Position numbers and translations under genes: made by a program. Below are positions 1 through 6,900 of a stretch of DNA of 9,179 nucleotides, piece after piece. The notes beneath the pieces were generated by a model that was not told the DNA's origin, searched no databases, and was given only the letters and a program-made list of their open reading frames with translations. This DNA comes from an uncultured Eubacterium sp. (GTDB taxonomy: Bacteria > Bacillota > Clostridia > Lachnospirales > Lachnospiraceae), in NCBI GenBank assembly GCA_910584065.1, contig CAJTZN010000077.1:1-9179 (forward strand), written 5' to 3'. Numbering within the stretch: the first letter of the stretch is position 1; each line of letters starts with the position of its first letter.

Positions 1-545
1 AATTTGAAGACGATATAGGAACATTTTGGTGGAATGAGTTTCAATCCCTGTTCCAGTCCGCCTATGGCGATCGATTCCAAACCCAGAGAGAACTCGAATA
101 CCAGTCCCTCCTTCATACACTGGAAAAATTCCACTCCCCGGCGGATGCGAAATCATTAAGCGAGCAGATGTTCGCGTACTGGGTAAAGCCGCCGATCTTC
201 CCAGAGTCAAAACAATTTTTCGAGGAATGCCCATTCCCGGTCTATATCGTATCCAATATTGACAGAAACGATATACTGCAAGCCGTTCAGTATCACGGCC
301 TGACACCAGCCGGTATCATAACGAGCGAGGATGCAAAAGCGTACAAGCCGCGAAAGGAAATGTTTGAGTTTGCATTAAAAAGCGCCGGTGTTTCCGCAAG
401 GGAAGTCGTACACATCGGGGACTCACTGAGCAGTGATGTAAAAGGTGCGCAGGCATGCGGTATACAGGCTGTGTGGATCAACCGGAGCGGAAGAGAGGTG
501 CCGCGCGGAGTCAAATCGGCAGGCAGTTTACAAGATGTTTTATGA
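1..545 (+). CDS. HAD-superfamily hydrolase, 3' part (5' end outside window)
   Basis: The reading frame is open from base 3 to the TGA at 543-545, so the gene enters from the left and only its last ~180 codons are visible. Three of the four HAD motifs can be seen. Motif II is the serine in YIVSNID (about 243-263). Motif III is the lysine in AYKPRKEMF (about 336-362). Motif IV is HIGDSLSSDVKGA (about 411-449), whose acidic residues bind Mg2+. The nucleophile motif DxDxT and the start must lie upstream. The helical stretch before motif II fits a C1 cap, as in subfamily IA phosphatases and 2-haloacid dehalogenase-like enzymes. The protein is likely a cytoplasmic phosphatase acting on a small phosphorylated metabolite. 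The substrate cannot be told from the sequence. The internal ATG at 168 is not the true start, because conserved-looking sequence continues upstream of it. A strong terminator follows 28 bases after the stop. Confidence 0.88.
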   Translation, partial: FEDDIGTFWWNEFQSLFQSAYGDRFQTQRELEYQSLLHTLEKFHSPADAKSLSEQMFAYWVKPPIFPESKQFFEECPFPVYIVSNIDRNDILQAVQYHGLTPAGIITSEDAKAYKPRKEMFEFALKSAGVSAREVVHIGDSLSSDVKGAQACGIQAVWINRSGREVPRGVKSAGSLQDVL

Positions 546-573
546 CCATACGCAGCCTGTAAGTTTCAATAAG

Positions 574-603
574 AAAAAATGCGGTCATATGACCGCATTT
601 TTT
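574..603. terminator. Perfect 30-bp palindromic Rho-independent terminator
   Basis: The arms are 15 bp and perfectly complementary around a centre at 588/589 (core TGCGGTCATATGACCGCA), flanked by an A-run on the left and a T-run on the right (598-604). The stem-plus-T-tract form fits an intrinsic terminator for the HAD gene. Because the A/T flanks are symmetrical it could also stop transcription on the minus strand. It separates the HAD gene from the toxin-antitoxin promoter that begins at 606. Confidence 0.9.
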
Positions 604-605
604 TC

Positions 606-633
606 TTGACAATTGGAAAGTATAGAGTATAAT
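606..633 (+). promoter_or_regulatory. Sigma-A-type promoter of the toxin-antitoxin / RNA-repair block
   Basis: A perfect -35 box TTGACA (606-611) is followed by 16 bases and a perfect -10 box TATAAT (628-633). A second TATAAT overlaps at 633-638, but its 21-base spacing is poor. The predicted start is near 640, giving a leader of only about 15 bases before the GTG at 656. The -35 box begins two bases after the upstream terminator. The sequence around the -10 box is A/T-rich and only loosely symmetrical. No MqsA-type operator (AACCT...AGGTT) is visible, so any autoregulation would use another site. Confidence 0.85.
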
Positions 634-655
634 ATAATGTATAGGGGGGAGCGGA

Positions 656-1000
656 GTGAGTAATCAGGCAAGTACGTCGGATATTGCAGCTTATCTTTCT
701 GAGATTAAGAAGCTGCTGTCCGCAGGGAAATACGATTTTGTTCCAAGAAGGAAAAATATGCAGGCATTGGCGCAACATGGCCTTACGATCACGGATGCAA
801 AGAATGAGATTTTAGGGCTTGTTATTGATGATTACTACAAAGGCCCTAAGCAGGATCTGGATTTGAAGCGCCCCGGAGATATATGGGAATTTAAAAAGTA
901 TATTGATGGGAGACAGTTTTACGTGAAAGTTAAGATTACACAGGAAAACGGAGAAGATATTCTAAAGTGTCTTGGGTTTCATGAGGATGATTTTGTTTAG
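656..1000 (+). CDS. MqsR-like type II toxin (predicted RNase)
   Basis: This 114-residue protein aligns by eye with E. coli MqsR, a RelE-fold ribonuclease that cuts mRNA. The matching stretches are IKKLLSAGK (17-25, MqsR VKKLVNAGQ), ILGLVIDDYYK (52-62, MqsR IIGLSESDFYK), DIWEF (75-79, MqsR TIWQDV) and GRQFYVKVKI (85-94, MqsR GQVYLKITV). Of the MqsR catalytic residues recalled as K56, Q68 and Y81, the lysine (K62) and tyrosine (Y89) are kept, but the glutamine position is E78. The C-terminal strand LKCLGFHED matches the usual hydrophobic end of the fold. The start is GTG at 656, with a G-rich Shine-Dalgarno at 644-651. The toxin gene precedes its antitoxin, the same order as mqsRA, with 15 bases to the preferred antitoxin start. 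Family membership is a remote-similarity call, and the target RNA is unknown. The protein is cytoplasmic, with no signal peptide or membrane segment. Confidence 0.8.
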   Translation: MSNQASTSDIAAYLSEIKKLLSAGKYDFVPRRKNMQALAQHGLTITDAKNEILGLVIDDYYKGPKQDLDLKRPGDIWEFKKYIDGRQFYVKVKITQENGEDILKCLGFHEDDFV

Positions 1001-1006
1001 GAGGAG
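1000..1006 (+). promoter_or_regulatory. Ribosome binding site that decides the antitoxin start
   Basis: GGAGGAG overlaps the last base of the toxin stop codon. The first in-frame ATG (1007) touches this site, leaving no spacer. The second in-frame ATG (1016) sits 9 bases downstream, a normal distance, so 1016 is preferred. The overlap of the site with the toxin stop suggests translational coupling of toxin and antitoxin. Confidence 0.7.
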
Positions 1007-1015
1007 ATGGCATCG

Positions 1016-2032
1016 ATGAGAAAGTATTGCGAAGAATGCGGAAAAGAGTTGGAAACACAGATCATAACAAAGAGAGAATCATTCGACGTGTGCGGAGAGA
1101 CCATTGAGGTTGAGGCGCAGGTATTGGTGTGTGCAGAGTGCGGCGAAGAGTTCTATTCTGAAGAACTGGATAACGCTACATTAGTCCGAGCATATAATGA
1201 ATATCGCAGAAGGCACAAATTGCTTCTTCCCGAGGAAATTAGAAAAATACGGGAGCAGTATGGGCTTAGCCAGAGAAGTTTTGCTAAATTACTGAATTGG
1301 GGAGATAAGACCATTTGCAGATATGAGAATGGATCGATTCAGGATAAAGCACATAATAGTTTATTACTTTTCCTGCGTGAGCCGGAGAATATGAGGACAT
1401 ATCTTACGGAAAATGAGGTTGCCCTCAATGAACGGCAAAAGGGTAAACTGCTTGCTATTGTTGAAAATCTTGAGCAGAACGAGGAATATCGTGCGGGAAG
1501 AAAAATATTTAACCATTTTTTTACGAACGTACCGTGTGAAGAAAACGGATACAGGGCATTCGACTATGATAAGTTCTGTGCGATGGTTCTCTTTTTTGCA
1601 CACAGAAGTACAGAATTGTTAAAAACAAAACTAATGAAGCTTTTGAATTATTCGGATATGATCTTTTATAAGGAAAATGGGATATCAATATCCGGGGTGA
1701 GATATGCACATTTGCCATATGGTCCAGTACCAGAAAATTTTGACATCCTTCTCGGCACGATGGCGGCAGATCATATTGCTCATATTGAGGTGTTCTACGA
1801 AAATGGCTATGAGAAGCATCAAGTAATTCCTGAAGAAGAAATGCCGGAAGGTGTTCTTTCCGAACATGAGTTGGCGGTATTAGAGCGGATTTACAATAAG
1901 TTTGCAAGTTTTGGATCAGTTGAGATTTCCAATTATTCGCATAAGGAAAAAGGTTATCTGGAAACAAAGAAAGGCGAGATTATTTCTTATAAATATGCAA
2001 AGGATATTGAACCGATGGAAACGAATGGTTGA
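1016..2032 (+). CDS. MqsA/YgiT-type zinc-finger HTH antitoxin fused to a Panacea (DUF4065/SocA-like) domain
   Basis: This 338-residue protein is the predicted antitoxin of the preceding MqsR-like toxin. Three regions can be seen. Residues 1-52 carry two CxxC pairs (C5/C8 and C39/C42), as in the zinc-binding N-domain of MqsA/YgiT. Residues 66-120 form an MqsA/Xre-like helix-turn-helix (LPEEIRKIREQYGLSQRSFAK, with LNWGDKTICRYENG as recognition region). After a charged linker (about 125-178), residues 182-320 match the Panacea domain, with LMKLLNYSDMIFY, the hallmark YGPVPENF (235-242) and a C-terminal YSHKEKGYLET. Panacea domains are known as promiscuous toxin-neutralising domains in PanAT systems. 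MqsA normally ends after the HTH at about 130 residues, so this is a fusion. It probably both represses the promoter at 606 and neutralises the toxin. The gene is strikingly A+T-rich: I counted 15 and 20 G/C in two 60-base stretches at 1621-1680 and 1321-1380. ATG 1007 is an alternative start. Confidence 0.87.
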   Translation: MRKYCEECGKELETQIITKRESFDVCGETIEVEAQVLVCAECGEEFYSEELDNATLVRAYNEYRRRHKLLLPEEIRKIREQYGLSQRSFAKLLNWGDKTICRYENGSIQDKAHNSLLLFLREPENMRTYLTENEVALNERQKGKLLAIVENLEQNEEYRAGRKIFNHFFTNVPCEENGYRAFDYDKFCAMVLFFAHRSTELLKTKLMKLLNYSDMIFYKENGISISGVRYAHLPYGPVPENFDILLGTMAADHIAHIEVFYENGYEKHQVIPEEEMPEGVLSEHELAVLERIYNKFASFGSVEISNYSHKEKGYLETKKGEIISYKYAKDIEPMETNG

Positions 2033-2065
2033 GGATGGATTAACAGTTGACAGGCAGGTGATACA

Positions 2066-3202
2066 ATGAAAATAATAAAAGGAACCTACACAAGCGCGAA
2101 AATATTTACATGCGCCAACCCCGAACACGAACTGGACGATTACGCCGCCGCCCAGATCCAGATGCTATGTGATAACCCTGTTTCCGAAGGGTGCAAGATC
2201 CGCATCATGCCGGATGTCCACCCCGGAAAAGTCGGCACGATCGGCCTGACCATGACGGTTGGCGATAAGATCATGCCTAATATCGTGGGAATTGATATTG
2301 GATGCGGCATGACGCTGGCAGAAATCAATGGAAAACGGGTGGAATTTCAAAAACTCGATACGGTAATACGGGAGCATGTGCCATCCGGTTTTCACATCCG
2401 CAGCACCGCACACCGTTTTGCGGATTCGTTCGACTTCTCCCGTTTGGCATGTGCGGGAAAAATACGAAAGGACAAAGCGCTGCACAGTCTCGGAACACTC
2501 GGCGGCGGAAATCATTTTATAGAAATCGACAAAGACGACGAGAATCATATGTACGCCGTCGTTCATTCAGGCAGCAGGCATTTGGGAAAAGAAGTAACCG
2601 AATACTATTTATCGGAAGGGCAAAAACAGCTGAAAGAGAAAGAAATGGATGTTCCCTATGAACTGACATGGCTTGAGGGATCGCTCAAAGAAGATTACAT
2701 TCACGACCTGGAGATCGTACAGGAATACGCCGCCCTGAACCGACAGATCATGCTGGAAGAAATCGCAAAGGGAATGAAGTGGAAATACAAGGATATGTAT
2801 TCCTGTATCCATAACTATGTCGATGGCTCGTCAGAGAGGCCGATACTCCGAAAGGGAGCCATTTCCGCAAAAGAGGGGGAAATGGTGATCATACCGGTCA
2901 ATATGCGGGACGGGATACTGCTCGGAACCGGCCGCGGCAATGAGGACTGGAATGAATCCGCTCCTCACGGTGCAGGACGGATCTTAAAGAGAGAAGATGT
3001 GAAATCGTGTCACACACTGGCAGAATTCAAAAAAGCCATGAAAGGCATCTATTCCCCATCCATCAATAAAGAAACGCTGGATGAGGCGCCGTTTGCCTAC
3101 CGCGGCCTGGAGGAGATCGCGGCAGTGATCGGCGATACCGTCTCGATTTCGAAGACGATCCGGCCGGTTTATAATTTCAAGGCGGGTGCAGAAGTGAAAT
3201 AG
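2066..3202 (+). CDS. rtcB: RtcB-family RNA ligase (3'-phosphate / 5'-hydroxyl)
   Basis: RtcB seals RNA ends carrying 2',3'-cyclic phosphate or 3'-phosphate to 5'-OH ends, using GTP and Mn2+. The expected signature residues are present: D77 and C80 in VGIDIGCGM, GGGNH (146-150, metal ligand H150), VHSGSRHLG (166-174, H167), HNYVD (249-253, H249), RKGA (262-265), and SAPHGAGR (298-305), whose H301 should be the guanylylated nucleophile. At 378 residues it is somewhat shorter than E. coli RtcB (about 408), typical of the compact RtcB versions that accompany PrfH. The ATG at 2066 has a modest Shine-Dalgarno (AGGTG, 2056-2060). The gene starts 33 bases after the antitoxin stop, with no terminator between them, so it is probably co-transcribed with the toxin-antitoxin pair. 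The prfH gene follows 76 bases downstream. Together the two point to repair of nuclease-damaged RNA rather than tRNA splicing. The protein is cytoplasmic, and all key residues seen are intact. Confidence 0.95.
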   Translation: MKIIKGTYTSAKIFTCANPEHELDDYAAAQIQMLCDNPVSEGCKIRIMPDVHPGKVGTIGLTMTVGDKIMPNIVGIDIGCGMTLAEINGKRVEFQKLDTVIREHVPSGFHIRSTAHRFADSFDFSRLACAGKIRKDKALHSLGTLGGGNHFIEIDKDDENHMYAVVHSGSRHLGKEVTEYYLSEGQKQLKEKEMDVPYELTWLEGSLKEDYIHDLEIVQEYAALNRQIMLEEIAKGMKWKYKDMYSCIHNYVDGSSERPILRKGAISAKEGEMVIIPVNMRDGILLGTGRGNEDWNESAPHGAGRILKREDVKSCHTLAEFKKAMKGIYSPSINKETLDEAPFAYRGLEEIAAVIGDTVSISKTIRPVYNFKAGAEVK

Positions 3203-3278
3203 CGTTTTCTCTATGCTGCTACCCTGTTTCGGTTAATGACGCCGGACTACGTGGGAGAGTGAAAGAAAGGAGAATACC

Positions 3279-3872
3279 ATGATCTTACAGATCAGTTCCG
3301 GCCAGGGGCCGGCAGAGTGTGAGCTGGGAGTGGAGCTGCTCTATGAAGCGTTAAAAAAGGAATATCCCGATCTGGAGCGCTTATCCGATCATCCGGCCAA
3401 AGAGAGGGGCTGCTATACCTCCATCCTCTTTTCCACGGAATGTGATCTGTCGGAACTGGAAGGGAGCGTCCAGTGGATCTGCCAGAGTCCGTTCCGGCCA
3501 GATCACAAACGGAAAAATTGGTTTATCGACATCAGCGTCATTCCGGAAGTAGAAAACATCTGTACCGATCAGGAGATCAAATTTGAATCGTTCCACAGTC
3601 ACGGAAAGGGCGGCCAGAATGTAAATAAAGTAGAAACCGGCGTGCGCCTGATCCACATTCCTACGGGGATCACGGTTACATCTACATCCGGGCGCAGCCA
3701 GTATATGAATAAAAAAGATGCACTTGCCAAACTGAACGCGATCCTTTCCGACAGGGAGTCCGCGGCGAAGCAGAAGCAGAAAAAGGACGCGTGGCGGGAG
3801 CATACAAAAATCGTAAGAGGGAATCCCGTGCGCATTTATGAGGGGCGCAGATTTGTGAGAAAAAAGTGCTAG
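3279..3872 (+). CDS. prfH: Peptide chain release factor homologue H (PrfH)
   Basis: PrfH is a class-I release factor-like protein that frees nascent peptides from ribosomes damaged in the 16S decoding centre, so that RtcB can then reseal the rRNA. This is the published model for rtcB-prfH pairs. The 197-residue product starts with ILQISSGQGPAECELGV and has QWICQSPFRPDHKRKNWF (65-82), both matching E. coli PrfH as I recall it. The catalytic GGQ tripeptide is at 111-113 within SHGKGGQNVNKVETGVR, and the C-terminus is basic (KQKQKKDAWREHTKIVRGNPVR). It lacks the N-terminal helical domain and full codon-reading domain of RF1/RF2, as expected for the family. The ATG at 3279 has AGGAG at 3268-3272, a 6-base spacer. 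The gene lies 76 bases after rtcB, the classical partner order. The gap holds only a short unlikely reading frame (3236-3262). The gene ends 38 bases from the convergent lacZ stop. Confidence 0.94.
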   Translation: MILQISSGQGPAECELGVELLYEALKKEYPDLERLSDHPAKERGCYTSILFSTECDLSELEGSVQWICQSPFRPDHKRKNWFIDISVIPEVENICTDQEIKFESFHSHGKGGQNVNKVETGVRLIHIPTGITVTSTSGRSQYMNKKDALAKLNAILSDRESAAKQKQKKDAWREHTKIVRGNPVRIYEGRRFVRKKC

Positions 3873-3893
3873 TGTACGGTACACTGGTGTACT
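3871..3893. repeat. Overlapping inverted/direct GTGTAC repeats between convergent genes
   Basis: Beginning within the prfH stop codon, AGTGTAC (3871-3877) and GTACACT (3879-3885) form a perfect hyphenated palindrome. The same GTACAC (3879-3884) also pairs with GTGTAC at 3887-3892. GTGTAC therefore occurs twice directly around an inverted copy, allowing two mutually exclusive hairpins. No long T-tract follows directly (only GGTTTTC at 3905-3911), so this is at best a weak terminator. It may instead be a protein-binding or recombination site. Nothing else is evident in the 38-base gap. Confidence 0.55.
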
Positions 3894-3910
3894 GATCAGC
3901 AAGTGGTTTT

Positions 3911-6900
3911 CTAGGCATCTGCAGACCCCTTTACAAACGGGATCAGCCGAATCGTAAAACAAAATTCCGATTCATCAAATCTGTATTTCTCGATCAGCCG
4001 TGGCCCGCAGCTGTTGGAGCCGATGCCATTCTGGGCATGATCCAGACAGAGAACGCTGTCACCACAAGGCTGTAATTCGTAATTGTGCTTTTTCGCAGTC
4101 AGTTCTTCCTGCGTATAGATCGAAGCGTTAAAACAGAAGGTGTTTTTGCCGGCAGCGGCCAGTCCGTGTGTGCCGGATTCCAAAATGACATAGCTGCAGT
4201 CAAAATGGCTTCCGTTTTCCTGCGGCCGGATATAGTCCTCGTGCAGATCCGAAATGGAACTGGTATAGCTTCCGTGGCTTCCCGCGCGGTGTTTGTCTAT
4301 GTAACTTTCCCCGGGGCCGATGCCATAATACGTTACGGTATCCAGTTCACGGGGAAGGAATAGACGGAGTCCGAACCGCGGCAGTTCCGGAAATTCCCTG
4401 TCGCGCTGTACGGATACGGAAATGTCCATTGTCCCGTCTGCCTGAACGGTCCATTCCGTTTCTATATCCATGAGTTTTTGTGTGGATGGGGAACAGAGGG
4501 AGGCAGTGCAGCGGATTTTCGCGACCGAACCATCGTTTTCACTCGCTATGACATAAGCGCGCTCCGATGCCCGGTCGTAGTGTGCACGGATCCATTCGGC
4601 GCTGACCGCCTTATCATTATCGGTCGGGGCGCGCCAAATGTTGAACTGCATCGGCCGCATAAGAAGCTCGCGGCCATCGGCGCTCATATGCTGCGGCATT
4701 CCCGTCCGCTTATTAAACACATAGCGGAAGCGGCTTCCTTTTAGCGTGAGAGAAGTATCGTCTTCTGACAGCAGGATGGGAGCGAGATCCTCCCCGGCTT
4801 TATGCGTTAGTATGCTTTGGCAGATCTGGTTTCTATCATCCCCGCCGGTCAGCGGCAGCTCATCAAACCCAAGCAATAAATCAACCGGGACACAGGGCGT
4901 TTTCTTTTTTTGATGATAAAACAATTTTAAATAAGTGATCCCCCGATCAGGAGCCTCCGCAGAAAACGGTATGCTGCCTGTTTTGTGCGGCGCGATCGAC
5001 GGGCAGTCGATCGATCCGGAGTCTATGATCGTGCCGTCGCAGTTTATTTCATATGTAATGGAAACACATTCCTGAACATCTGTAAAATCCAATGTATTTT
5101 CCAGCACCAGTTTACCATGTTCCCGATCAAAGCAGACGGCCCGGACAGGGCGGTGCACATTTTTGTATTCCAGTAACCCTGTGTGGGGCGTGCGGTCAGG
5201 ATAGACGAGTCCGTCCATACAGAAATTTCCGTCGTGTACGGTTTCGCCGTGGTCACCGCCGTAGAAATACATGTCTTTTCCGGCTTCTGTTTTTCCTTTG
5301 TAAATGCCGTGGTCGCACCATTCCCAGACAAATCCGCCGCAGAGGATGTCGGACTGGTGAAACATTTGGTAGTAGTCTTCAAAATCTCCCGGCCCATTTC
5401 CCATCGAATGGCAGTATTCGCACAAGATCAACGGTTTGTCCGGTTCGCTATCTAAATATCGCTGTATTTCCTCCATGGAAGAGTACATCCGGCTTTGCAG
5501 ATCCAGATTTGAAAAATCACATGTCCGTTTTTCATTGCGGTATAATGCGCTTTCATAATGGGTCAGACGGCCCGGATCAAACGTTTTCGTCCACTGGAGC
5601 GCCTGCTCGAACGCAGCGCCGAACGCGCTCTCATTTCCCATCGACCAGATGACGACGCACGGGCGGTTTTTGTCCCGGTGGACGCACCGTTTCACGCGGT
5701 CGATGATGGACTCGGTAAAAGCGGGATCATCGGCGATCGGCCCGCTCCAGCGTCTGCACCGATTGTCCCACGCATCGTCTTCAAAATAGAGGGCGCAGGC
5801 GCCGTGCGCCTCGATGTCAGCTTCATCAATGACGAAAAAGCCGTATTCGTCGCAAAGCTGATAGAAGAGGGGAGCGTTTGGATAGTGGCTCGTGCGGATC
5901 GCATTAAAATTGTGTTGTTTCATCATAAAAAGATCGGTATTCATCTGCTCCTGGCTGATCGTAAATCCGGTTACAGGATCGGAGTCGTGCCGGTTCACGC
6001 CCCGGAATTTGACAGCGGTTCCGTTTACGGTAACGATATTGTGTTCCACCTTGATTTCACGAAGTCCGACGCGGTCGGTGATCGTTTCACTCATCGTCTC
6101 TATGACTAACGTATATAAATAGGGATCTTCCGGATTCCAAAGACAGGGATCGCCGATCGAAAGGCAGACGGAAGCTTCCTCGTGTTTTTCGTTTGGATCC
6201 GCGCATCGTTCGGGAGCAGACAGATCGGGAGCAGAGACGTCGGAAGCGGAGACAGAAGTTTCCCCTACGCACAACCCGTCCCGGTCGATCATCCTGATCC
6301 GGGTCGGAATGCTGCTCCGAAAATAGCGGAGCCGGACAGAAACAACAGCACGGCCGTCTGTTTGTTCGGACGGAAGTTTCGTTCTGATAAAATAATCAAA
6401 TACGCCGTCGTCCGGCCGTTTTAGTAAATACACATCCCGGAAGATACCGCTCATGCGGAACTTATCCTGATCTTCCAGATAGCTGCCGTCACACCATTTC
6501 AGAACGAGGACTGCCAGCTGGTTCATGCCGTTTTTCACATAGGCGGTCACATCAAATTCACTCGTGGCATGGGATACCTGACTGTAACCGACATAATGGC
6601 CATTCAGCCATACATAAAAACACGAGTCCACTCCTTCAAAATTCAAATAAGCATTCGGAGCCGCTTCGTCCTTTTGGTAGGAAAAGCAGGTGCGGTATGC
6701 GCCGCACGGGTTATCCTGCGGGACATACGGGGGATCGAACGGAAACGGGTAATTGAGATTCGTGTACTGGTGGGAATCATAGCCGTGATTCTGCCAGACG
6801 GACGGGACGGGAATGACATCAAAGTCCGAATCATCAAACATTTCATCAAAAAAATGGTCAGACAGGTCATAGATGCTTTTGTAGTAGCGAAAGTGCCAGC

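Noticed and set aside
606..655. Search for an MqsA-type operator (AACCT...AGGTT) at the toxin promoter
   Set aside because: No such palindrome is present. Only weak A/T symmetry around the -10 box is visible, which is expected by chance.
1521..1967. 148-residue minus-strand frame inside the antitoxin gene
   Set aside because: It is a shadow of the clearly conserved antitoxin coding sequence, with low-quality composition and no ribosome binding site evidence.
3203..3262. In-frame continuation of rtcB past its TAG stop to a TGA at 3260-3262, and a short frame 3236-3262 (MTPDYVGE)
   Set aside because: RtcB already ends with the typical RPVYNFKAG tail. Nineteen open codons by chance are common, and the short frame has no ribosome binding site.
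3486..3494. SPF in PrfH (residues 70-72), the same letters as the RF2 stop-codon-reading tripeptide
   Set aside because: It belongs to the PrfH family motif SPFRP/SPYRP in a different structural context, so it is not evidence for UGA reading.
5558..6109. 183-residue open frame antisense to lacZ
   Set aside because: It lies wholly opposite the conserved TIM-barrel region of lacZ, has no known motif and no good ribosome binding site. High GC on the coding strand commonly leaves such open antisense frames.
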